Assembly (NCBI GenBank): GCA_015143295.1
Contig: CM026562.1
Span: 12,800,041 to 12,864,040, forward strand
Direction of reading: 5' to 3'
From: Tetracentron sinense
Taxonomy: Eukaryota; Streptophyta; Magnoliopsida; Trochodendrales; Trochodendraceae
DNA: 64,000 nucleotides
The notes under the pieces were generated by a model. The model was not told the origin of the DNA, ran no database searches, and worked only from the letters and a program-made list of their open reading frames with translations. The stretch's first letter is position 1. Every line of letters starts with the position of its first letter. This document shows positions 23,101 through 35,100 of this stretch, in pieces. The position numbers and the translations under genes were made by a program.

Positions 23101-26100
23101 GACCCCTGCTGTGATGTCTGCCGAACTGGGGGCCTGTTTCCTTGAGGCTTGGATTCTGTGACTGTCAGCGTGGGTAGAATCGAATCATGTGGCCCTGCTC
23201 GCCACAATGAAAACATCCTACGGATGCCCTACGGCACTCTCCGAACTTGTGCCTCTGGCCACAAAAGTCACACTCCTCAAATGATGATGACGCATATAGT
23301 CGATATCCGGTGGCTTGTGTTGCGGTGGGGCGAGGAGTCTGAGGCACAAGAGGAGGCCTCTGAGCCTGCGGTGAGAAAGGGGGCCTCTGGGTTTGTGATG
23401 GCCCTGAAGTCTGAAAAGGGGCGGTCCTGGCCCTCTTCGTCGGTGGTGCTGAGCCACTAGATTGGCCTCTAACCATTTCCCTTCTCTTGAAGAAATCTTC
23501 TGAGTTTGTCTCTGCCAACTGGGCCTTGTCATAGACCTCTGCATAGGTCACATGTCGAAACATAGAGACCTTGTCTCTAATATAACCTTTCAGGTCTCTT
23601 TCGAACTTCTTGGCCTTCATAGCCTCCGTGGCTATCATGTGCGGAGCAAACCTCGATAATTCTGAGAAATTGGCCTCGTACTTGGCCACTGACATATTAC
23701 CCTGTCGCAGGGTAATGAATTCCATCTCCTTCTTCTCTCTGACTCCTACAGGGAAATATTTCTTGTAAAAGACGTTAAGAAATTCCCCCCATGTCCACTT
23801 CGGGTCAAATCCCTTGTCCTGATAGCGAACCTCCACCAGTGGTCTGCCTCGTATTCCATCATAAAGGTGGCCCATGTAACTCTCTCCGCCTCAGAAGGCG
23901 CCAAGACGGAAAACAACTTCTCTAGCTGCATAACCCATACCTCTGCTACCAATGGGTCTAGGCTACCATAGAAAATGGGAGGCCTTATCCTCCGAAAAGC
24001 CTCAATCCCCGTATTATGATGTGTAGGAGTAGACACAAGTACCGCCGTAGGAGTAGCAATAGGGGGTAGAGGGCTGCCTGGCTGCAAGCATCGCTAGTGT
24101 ATCTGTTATGGAGCACAAGACCTAAGTGAGATCAGGTTGCTCATCCCCTGATGGCTTCTCTTAGAATGGTATCCATGACCCCGACTGCCACGTCTTATGA
24201 TTGAATCCTGAGAACAATAGCAACACATGAGTTAAACTTGGAACCCACAATCATACAAGATTTAAAGTTCAATAACATCAAACATTTATCTATGTATAAA
24301 ATATACATCAAGATATACACATTATAGTATAATAATACACCTTGAGGTACCTAGCGAAGCTAAGACACAAGATCGGTTGAGTTTCAACCGATGATGGACT
24401 AAGACTAACTGATTAGTCTATACTTGGAATACGATTCTTTTCTCAGACAACTTAAACGCAAGGCTAACACACAATGCTAAGCCTAGACAAATCTAATGCG
24501 TTATTCTTGATGTGCTTTTATAAGTTTTCTGTCCTATATTTCATTCCTAAGAAACTCTCTTGTCCAAGACATTAGGTCCATCTTCGTCAACTGTCTCATC
24601 CTTAGGGAATCTAATGCCTTTGCTCAATCATGGTATCAGACTCTAAGTGACCCTAAAGAACCTAATACCTAGGCTCTGATACCAACTCTGTCGCGCCCCA
24701 AAATCCCACCTAGGAGTTAGGCGTGATTCTGTGCATGATTAACCTGACATGTCAAACCATCTTGTCCGATATCCAAGGCATAACATAATAGAAACGATAA
24801 TCATGGCGGAAGCGTAAACTAAAAATTTCTTTAACGTATATGATCTGTATTCCAAGTTTGTACATACATAACAAAAGTAAAGGTGGACATGCCCACCTAT
24901 CAAAAATACAAATTATGATCTCACTATCACTCCACTTAGCAATAGTCTAGATAGGGCCACACATCTAAATCCCTCTCCTCCTGTGGCTGCAAAGGGATAG
25001 ACGGCGCCCTTTCTTCCACGTATTCCTCTTCTACCCATGACTTTGGATTGTAGATGTCAAACGAATCTGCCGATATAAAATGTACGACTGAGCATGGAAT
25101 ACTCAATGAGCACAAGCTACTAGCTAACAATGTCACAATTAATAATATCGTGCAAGTACGTAAGATAACAATTCATAATTCATGCATTGAACCGAACATA
25201 GAAATCATGCTTTAAGACTTTAACTTAAATTGTGCATAACTTTCAAAACCTCATCTTAAGAACTTTCGTAGAAAACAAAACATGCCTTATGAGTTCTTAT
25301 AAATCTTATGAGTTTTATCAGCTTATGAGTCCTTATGAGTTCTTTGAGCCTTGTGACTTCTTATGAGCCTTGTGAGTTCTTATGAGCATTGTGAGCCTTG
25401 TAACCGTTCTTAGACTTATGATCCGTAGAGACTTGTGAGATGATCGTAGACATGATCCATAGAGCTTGTGAACCGATTAGACATGATCCTTATGAGCCTT
25501 GTGAGCCTTATGAGCTCTTATAAAAGCCTTACGAGACTTGTGAGCTAATCTTAGACATGATCTTTATGAGCATTCCTAACCGATCTGGGACTTATGATTC
25601 GTAGAGATATGGTAACCGATCTTAGACTTTTGTCAACCCAAAGTTTGGCCTTGTCAAATCTTATGAGTTTATTAAGTTTCCTTATAAGGTTTTCCTTAAA
25701 ACTCTTCTTATGCATTTTTGAACATTATGCTTATGAGAAAACATATAATGCTCGTGGTGCTTGTGAGCATACTAACAATTTAGAGATCTTAAGACATGCA
25801 CATATGTGACATACAAGCATCAAATAGGTTTGAAAAACTTTAAACATTCAAGACATGTTGAGATAAGCTTAGGTGCCTCATATAAATCATAAAACGTCTC
25901 AAAACATCCAATCACAACCTTAGGATACCATACATAGAAGTAGCATAGTAAGGAACATCATGAGCATGCTTTAAAAGTATTGTTTTCATAATGGAGATTT
26001 AGATAAAGTAAATAGTAGAGGGCATTTATTCATTCAAGGTCATTAACTTCACCACAACTCATTTATTACTCTTTATGTGTAATAAAGTTAACTAGTAGGG

Positions 26101-29100
26101 TATACTTACTTTGCAAGGAGTGAATCTCCCCAATATAGAGCTTGAGGAAGGTTGAGAAAGCTTGAAGGAGTGCAAATCGACCTTGGGAAGCAAAATGAGC
26201 TCCAACCTTGGTCTTGGAGCAAAACCCTAGTTCTCCCCTTCCTTCTCTTTCCAAGATTCCCAAAATTAGCCTTAGAGGGTTTGTGATACCCTAAGGCCAC
26301 AAAATTGGCCTTATACAGGCAAAAAGGGGTGGTCCAAAGACCATTATACCCTTAATGAAGGGTTTAAAAAGACCAAAAAGGGAAAAACCCGTATGATTGG
26401 TCGACTGGTAGTGACCATCGGTCTACCGGTCAAAAATGACCTCTATTTTAAAAAAGCCCATACAAGATTTTGCCCATTCGGTCGACCGGTAAGGAGTATC
26501 GGTTGACTGATAGTGGTTCGGTCGACCGGTAGCAATATCGGTAGACCGGTTTTGCTTGTTTTTTCCCCATTTTTCTTATTTCCTTCATTTTGATTTTCGA
26601 ATGCTTTACACTTGTTCCTTAACACCCATAGGCATTACACACCCGTGTTTTTAACCCCCGACAATCGTGCAAACACCCATAATGTTCACAACCCTCATTT
26701 CTCATTGAGAACCTCCAAGACCATACACAAGCTTAAAGCCTTAAAATACTATTTACAGCACTATTCACTGGAATAGTGATTCCAGGATCCGGGGTTCTAC
26801 AGAGAAGTAGGACAAACACCAAAGAAATTCCAACAAGTTGAGTTGTTGGCTAAATATGTGTATATATAATTCTTGTACATTGGAAGCATCATTCGTCTTC
26901 TTCTTTTTGATTTATGAATTAAATCTCATTGCTTATTAAAAATATGTCAATACTACGTGAGTTGTAAAAATAATCCAAGAAGATGTAAAATAGTACCCTT
27001 TTATATGTATTATCTTTAGAGGTATTAAAGATGGATTACATATTGTTGTAGTGATACATATTTTATTGATGAATAATGAGTAATGTAATAGAGATTGGGA
27101 AATGATTTATAAGTGCCTGGGAATAAGAGGATTTCCTCAAAAAAGTACATTGAAAAGGTATCTAAAACCACACCAAACAATATGATCTCATTTGTATATG
27201 ATATTTGTGGTGCTAAGACACAATTTTTTTTAGGGGGATGCTATCCGATTTTTCAAATCACATTAGATTGGTGAGAACACTTAGGTAGAGATGTCTCGGA
27301 TACCTAAAAAATCCTATTGTTTCTCTCTCTCTAGATGCCCCAATAGAGTGCATATGACATCATCTCTCGGAGAATATTGTCCCCTTTTTTTTTTGGAAGA
27401 GAGAAAGCTGTGGTTTGGTGGACCCCTACCAGATATTATTCACACAGAATACTTTAATGGAAACCATGAACGATTTCCCCTATCTCCATTAGGAGGGCCT
27501 AGGAGGGAGGCTCAGGCCAGGCTTATTCAAAACTCCCAAAAGTGGAAGCCCAAGCTTGGCTCATTGATACCCCTAGATTTGAAGTGTCGAATCATAGTCT
27601 AAATCTTTGACCCAGAATAGGAATGATCATTTTTGGCTCTAGAGGGGAATAGAGTGAAAATTTCAAAAGCAGTAGCCAGTAAGTTAGAGTGGATTTCTAA
27701 AATCCGTGTTATATTTTATAGGGTTAAATGTTATATAGTGGACATTATGTAACGTAAAGTGGTCTGTATTTGTTAGCCTTTATTGAAAACTTTGCATAAC
27801 AAAGTGCTATATAATGGCTTCGGACGAGATTTATTACCCACGGGCTAGCTCCTCATGTTCCTTCATAAGGGGGTGGTCATAAAAATCTTTGACTGTGAAG
27901 ATTCCCTTCTTGGTTGCCTATCCAGATTCAGTGATCATCTTTATCCGGATTAATCTTTGTTCTATTCAACCTGTTGATGGAGGCATTTAGTCCCTCTGCA
28001 TCACTGTTTTTACTAATAAAAGTTTGTGCTAGAATAAAAGGAAGATGTCCTTTCCTTTTCCGAAGGGATTCCTTGATGCTGGCTAATACAGTTATCTTCT
28101 TCATGATTTCACTTTTCGATACATTGTTCCGTTTTCCGGAATCACTAACAGTCGTTAAAAATATATGATTTGGAAGCTCTTTTTTGAGAGTTCTGCCAGA
28201 GATTGGTTTTTTACAGTTCAGAGATGTCTAAACTTCTGCATAAGGCTTTTATGGGAAATCGTATTTGAAACTGTCATTTTCCATGGCTTTTTCTGCATGC
28301 ATTCATTCAGATAATATGGTTTTAGTAGTTTCTGGTTGGTGAGGGGTTCTGATTTTGCAGCAAACATATGATTTGGAAGCTCCTTTTTGAGATTTAAGCT
28401 TCCAGTTTCCGGAATCACTCAACACTAGTTAAAAATATATGATTTGGAAGCTCTTTTTTGAGAGTTTACCAGAGATTGGTTCTTTTACAGTTCAGAGATA
28501 TCAAAACTTTTGCGTTAAGGCTTTTGTAAGAAACCTTATTGGGAACTGTCATTTTCCAAGTATGGTTGGTCATTGGCTTTCCTGCATTTGCTCATTCAAA
28601 TAACCTGGTTTTAATAGTTTCTTGTTTGAAATGGTTAGTGACGGGTTCTGAATTCTGATCATATCCAAGCTGTTTGATCAAGAATGTCAGAAAGTCCAGA
28701 TATACCCTTGCCTCCCACTTCTTTCCTTTACAATTTTTTTTTGATTTTACCACCTTATTTGTGAGGAAATTATTTTCAATATATGACATGATTATAGCTA
28801 TCAATATGATGCAACTCATTTCTGCTTGACATATTGACATACTGTGTTTCTTGGTTGTAGATATGGGGCAGACATTGCACGTGGGGTGGCTGAACTCCAT
28901 GCGGCAGGTGTTGTGTGTATGAATCTAAAGCCATCCAATCTTCTTTTAGATGCAAGTGGTCGTGCAGTGGTTTCAGATTATGGGCTTCCATCAATTCTGA
29001 AGAAGCCTTCTTGCCGAAAAGCTCAATCAGCTCCAGAGGGTGATTCCTCAAGAGTGCATTCATGTATGGATTGCACCATGCTGAGTCCGCACTACACAGC

Positions 29101-32100
29101 TCCAGAGGCATGGGAGCCATTAAAGAAGTCATTAAACTTATTTTGGGATGATGCAATTGGTATATCTACAGAGTCAGATGCATGGAGTTTTGGCTGTACC
29201 CTGGTGGAAATGTGCACTGGTTCCATTCCGTATGTGGACTCACCTTTTTCTTTGTATGTTTTGAAACTTCAAAATACGAATGCTCAGTGAAAGATAATAA
29301 TCTTTGTGCAGGTGGGCTGGTTTAAGTACAGAGGAGATCTATCGAGCAGTTGTCAAGGCTCGAAGGTTGCCTCCACAGTATGCAAGTGTAGTAGGTGTTG
29401 GGATACCTAGGGAACTATGGAAGATGATTGGTGAGTGTCTGCAGTACAAGGCATCAAAACGACCAACTTTCCATGCGATGCTTGCAATATTCCTCCGCCA
29501 CTTGCAAGAGATACCTTGTAGCCCTCCTGCCAGCCCTGTTAAGTAAGAAATTTTGTTATGCCGTCTTTTCATCTTGTGATTTCTGTTAATTAATACTAGC
29601 GGAACGCACGTGCGATGCACGTGAGTGTATAGTCCTGATAATTGTAAAACATTAGACCAAAAGACATGCTTGAACATCATGAGTTCAATTGATTTGATAT
29701 TCAAGAACAACTTTTATTCTATCTTGCTAGAATCAAAGCTTTAATTTATCTTATAAAAAACATGCTATAATAAGTGTTCACATCAGAGGTATTATTCAAC
29801 TGTGTAACACCAGGGCTAATTAATGACTACAAAATGAGATATCAATTCATCATTAACAAAGATTTTCAGTTGACAAAAATGAAGAAAAATTAGAGAGGAT
29901 AAATGAATTTAGAAGAAAACTAAACAATAAAAAGAAAGAAAAAATATTCTGAAAAGTGAACTTCATCTACCGAGTTTGCATGTAGAAAATGCATCTCCAT
30001 AGACTCCTACTCTTGAATTTTATCTTTCCAACTGCAGTGAAAGAGATCTCAGTTTGATTAGACAGATAAAATTGTTAGGTAATTCTTTAATTTACAAATT
30101 TGATTAAATCTACATGGCATTTGTGAGGTAATTCCTCCTATAAGTGTGACATTAATACAATAATAATTGAGGGTACAAAATATAAATCTAAAATGCCCAC
30201 GGTACAATAAATTAATTGAAAATTTAATCTTTCACTTAATTTTGACTATTATTTTCAGGAGTTAGAATAAAAGAGTGTGGTTAAGTGGGAACAATATGAT
30301 CTAGAGTGAGGAGCATTGACCTTGATGCTCCTTAAAACATAATATATATCTCCTACATGGTCCTGCACAAATAGTTATTTTTAAATAATTAATATTTAAT
30401 AGTAAACATCAACAAAACCGAGAGAGGGATTTCTAAAGCCCGAAATCAGGGAAAAAGCCCAGGTGTTTTCCTAAAAAGAACTCGTCCAATTTGGCACTGC
30501 ATAGGACTTCTAGTTATATCATCACTCCCGGCCTGACTGCGTGTGTGTTTAGTGTGTTACATGATACCTTAAAACCAAAATAAATTAAAAAATTAAAAAA
30601 TCATCACTCCCTTTCTTTTTGGCATTTAGGCGTGCTGACCGGTTGGAGAGACTTGTATACCGGGCATCAGCCTGATCAAATGATCTTATCAGTCCCATAA
30701 ATGGATTTTTTTTTCACCTGTAATGCTCTTTAGCCAAATTCTCTAAGCAATATGGGAAGTTGGATCATTCCTAGTCTTTGACTACTTGATATGTTATGTA
30801 AAGTAATGAAATGTATGGAAACCTTGGAGGGTGTTAAACTGAAGCTTGAATTGAGCGTGATTGTTATACACCTATGCTTAGGTCGGTTAGTTATCTATAA
30901 ACATAATTGCTACCGTCTTGCTTGCTTCTAACATTTGATTGAATGCAAAATACCAGAGAAATAATGTTCTGCAAGATCACATAAAGGAGTTCACAATGAT
31001 TTTGTTCAACTCTATTTAGTTGTGATCACTTACCAATTGTTTTTACAGGTGTTTCGTCTTCTTGTTAAAGTATATCAAAAACTGCCTTCTCCCGATTCTG
31101 CTCAAAATAGAAATACTACTGCATTGTAGGATGTGCACATGACAGATGAAACTCATGCTTCAAATGGGAATCTGCATCAATAAACATTAGCGAATACTAT
31201 TAATTTTAAAAAATGAATTAGAAGATGAACATTGAGAAGGGATTTGAAAACATTAGGAAAAAAAGAAGCCGAAGAAGAGTAAAACGGGATATGCCTAAAA
31301 TAAACATAAAAATTTAAAAGATGAGAAGATGAATTGTAGGAATATATCCATTGGAAAAAAGGAGGGGCAATTAGAAGAAGATGAAAAAGAAGAGGATACG
31401 GAGGAGGAAACATACCCTAGTTTCAGCCGGCCTCCATATGTTGTTCCGGCAATCCAAAGGAGTAGAATTAATGAACTGTAGCAGTTCAGATGTGTTGAGA
31501 ATCTGGAAGTAATAGCAAGGTATGGATGGAAGAGAGAGGGACAGAGGGATAGAGAGAAAAGGAGGGGGAGTCGTAAGCATGATACTGCGTAGGTGGGAAT
31601 CGTGGGGTAAGGTAACGTTTAATATGGAAAGGAAACGGTCTGAGATATAAATGCAATGAGCATGGAAATCGTGGGGTGAGACCACGTTTAATATGGAAAG
31701 TAAACTGTTTAGAGATATGCAATCAAATGATGTACCTGTATAATAGTAGAGACTCATTGTTTCTCTCTTAAAGACAACCCCTTCCATTGCACCTCTTTTT
31801 TCTCCTTAATTTTCTCCTTCACTTCTTATCTTTTAAAGCAAACAGTTTTACATCTTATATTTCCTAAGATTTCTCTCCCATTATTTATCTCTTAAAGACA
31901 CCATTTCATTGCACTTGTAGGGTGGTTACACAGAGAGAGATAAATAGGGGGAGTTGAGGTGGTTAAAGAGAGTTTGGATGGAGAGAGACGTGTGACATTT
32001 GAGAGAGACATACATATGTTAGATAACATGATCCCATTTGGGTTAGTTATGCTAAAAATTATTTTAATACCCCTAGCTAACTGCTCCTATGTAGTAATAG

Positions 32101-35100
32101 CATTAAATATTTTTGGGTTTTTTTGTCAGAAAAAATTGAACAACGCTATAGCTCCTTCTCTCATTATAACAGTAGAGATGCCTTCCTCCATTATTTTGTA
32201 GATCCTTTCATTTTTAAAGTCTAAGAAATTAATTGGGAAATAAAATCTGTTCAAAACTAGGAGGGGATGGAAGCTATCAGTTGGATTCTCCACAAATTAT
32301 TAAACTTCTCAACTATTTCTGAAAAATTATGCCACAAAATTTTATTACATTTATTGAACCCTTTATTACCCTTTCCCTTCTTGAATAATTACCTAAGTGA
32401 TTTTCTCTCTCTGTCATTAGCATGGAGCTGCTAAACAGTGGTTGTGCTATAGCCTGACTCTCTCCTCCCACTCGTATTTGCTCACGCATAAAACTGCTAA
32501 CTTTATAGTGATGCTCAATGCGGCGAGCAGGAGAGGAATTGGTAGAAATGCTGGTATGAATATGGTTTTTGGGAAGGTAATTGGGACGATCTGTTTTAAA
32601 AGGGAAGGGAGGAGTGGTTATTTGCATTTGTTTTCCTTCATTTATGAGTTTATGTGCTTGTAAACTCTTTACCGGCTATGTTGCTTACTGGTAATAAAAT
32701 GTTTATTTACGGATTAAAAAAAAAATGTTGTTGTCTGGATGCATGAACTATAAATGTCTTTTGTGGAAATACAGAGAATTTGCGAAATGTCCTGGAAATG
32801 CGACGAAACCATCCCCTACATCTGTTTTAGAGGTTTTCCAGGACAACCCAAACCATCTACATCAACTGGTATCTGAAGGGGATTTGGGTGGTGTTAGGTT
32901 AGTATATTTTAGTACAAATCCTTCTCGTGTTACATATTTCATTGATTAGTTATTGAGTCTTTCTCTAACCTCTATCTTCTCATTATTTTTTGTATATGTA
33001 GTGATCTGCTTGCAAAGGCTGCATCAGGAAATGATAGAAGCTCTATTGGCTGTCTATTAGAAGCACAGAATCCTGATGGCCAAGCTGCTCTGCATTTGGC
33101 TTGCAGACGAGGTTGCAGAGAACTTGTTGAGGCTATTTTGGAGTACAAAGAGGCAGATGTGGATATCCTTGACAAAGATGGGGATCCTCCTATTGTATTT
33201 GCTTTAGCAGCTGGATCCCCAGAATGCGTTCGTGCTCTCATCAGAAGAAATGCTATTGTCCGTTCAAGATTGGGGGAAGGTTTTGGTCCATCTGTTGCTC
33301 ATGTTTGTGCCTATCATGGCCAACCAGATTGTATGCGTGTAAGTTCTCAATTACTCAATGATTTATCCTTGTTTTCCTTTCCTGGTTCTACCTTTTCTTC
33401 TAAGTTTTCTCTCAAACTTCTTTTGAATGATCACAGGAGTTGGTATTGGCAGGGGCTGATCCCAATGCAGTGGATGATGAAGGTGAATCTGTACTGCACA
33501 GGACCATTGTGAAGAAATACACAGATTGTGCTATTGTCATATTGGAACATGGGGGCTGCAGATCAATGGGTATTCTGAATTCAAAAAATCTGACGTAAGA
33601 ACTGGTGCTATGGTGATTATGTGGACTTGGTTATTTCTGTAAACTCATGTTGTGCTTCTCGGCCTATAAAACATAGAGACGAGGTCTTGTACCAACTACC
33701 AACAGCATGCTGAAACCTGCTATGCTCACTTAGCATATATGGAAATATTTAATCTTGTAAATCTAGATGGCTAGAAAACGTAAAATATCTATAATTCAAT
33801 TAACAATAATATTTTCATCTCCCTTCATTAAGAAGGGAAAAAGATAGAATGCCAAAAATGTGTGTAACAAATTTAAAATGCTCAATATTCCTTGTGGCAG
33901 AGTTAAAGATTGTGAAGAGTAGGCCTTTAAAACATACAGACAAGGTCTTGTACCAACTACCAACTACCAACAGCATGCTGAAACCTGCTATGCTCACATA
34001 TTTATTCATATATGAAAATATTTAATCTTGTAAATCTATATGGCTAGAAAACGGAAAATTTCTATAATTCAATTAACGATAATATTGCCAAAAATGTGTG
34101 TAACACGCTTAAAATGTTCAATATTCCTTGTGGCAGAGGTAAAGATTCTGAAAAGTAGGCTTATTGTTATTTCTGTTACAATTAGCTATGTTCTCTGTCT
34201 ATTTTTGGCCTGTTATCTTATTTATCTGGTTTAGTGATTCCAAAAGATTTATTCGTCCAATCTTGTTAGCTTCATAATCTTTTTTGTCTGCTATCTTATT
34301 TATCTGGTTTAGTGACTCTTTATGTCTTTGTTGGCATCTGAGAAGCTGATGTTTCAATGTTATGCTTTTGAGAGTAAGAGGGCTATTTCTATTGCCATTA
34401 CTATTTTGCCGTAATCTGCAGCTAATTGTCCCCTTTCGAAGGTGGCTAACTATTAATTATGGTTTGTATATTTCCATATGAGGGTTCTGCATGTCCCATA
34501 GGGTTCTTAGCACAAGTAGCTTTCCTCTAATTTGATGGTATGAGTGGGGGTCACCATGGCCCTTAATTCTACTATAATTGTGATGATATTAGGCTTACAG
34601 TTTCTACTATTGATTATTGTTTTTTGATTGGGGAACAGATTTTCATTAATGGAAGAAAGGAAATGAACAAAGAACACACAGATTCACAAATAGTGAACCT
34701 TAAAAAGAAGGAATAAGACAATCAACAAACATAGAAATCTTAAAAGTCCTAACCTGTAGAGCCCCAAAAACTTAATGAATAATACAGTGAATAGCGTCTT
34801 CTACATGGGCTTGGAAAAGGCCATTAGCCTTCCAAGTGTAGTGTGTAGAATAAAAATGCTAATGGGAGCCTTATTAGGGGTTTGTGGGTGCGCATTGGAG
34901 TGTTGAGTACTAGGGGTGAGTATCCCAAGTGTCTTAAAGTGTTTAAACCAATGTTACCTGGTTCGTCGGTTTGCTCGGTTCGAATTCGGGTTCGCAATTT
35001 GCCACTCTAGAGTGAACCCAGTTCGCTAGGGGTAGGATGAGATAGTTCATTTCTCGGTTCGCTTAGTTCTTTAGTTTGGTTTGCTACCTTGGTTCACTTA

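Larger units (their letters stand above)
15668..26801 (-). mobile_element. Element B: full-length but defective Tekay-like Ty3 retrotransposon
   Basis: Flanked by the 5-bp duplication GAGAA (15663-15667 and 26802-26806). Minus-strand order is 5' LTR (24689-26801), PBS complementary to initiator tRNA-Met (TGGTATCAGAGCC), gag, protease, RT, RNase H, integrase with chromodomain-like tail, polypurine tract, 3' LTR (15668-19430). The 3' LTR contains a 1746-bp copia solo LTR. The gag zinc knuckle, the RT active site and several frames are damaged, so it is immobile. It makes up most of KEG intron 1. Confidence 0.95.

Noticed and set aside
28776-29156. Antisense ORF across KEG exon 2
   Set aside because: Explained by the codon bias of the sense exon; no recognisable product.
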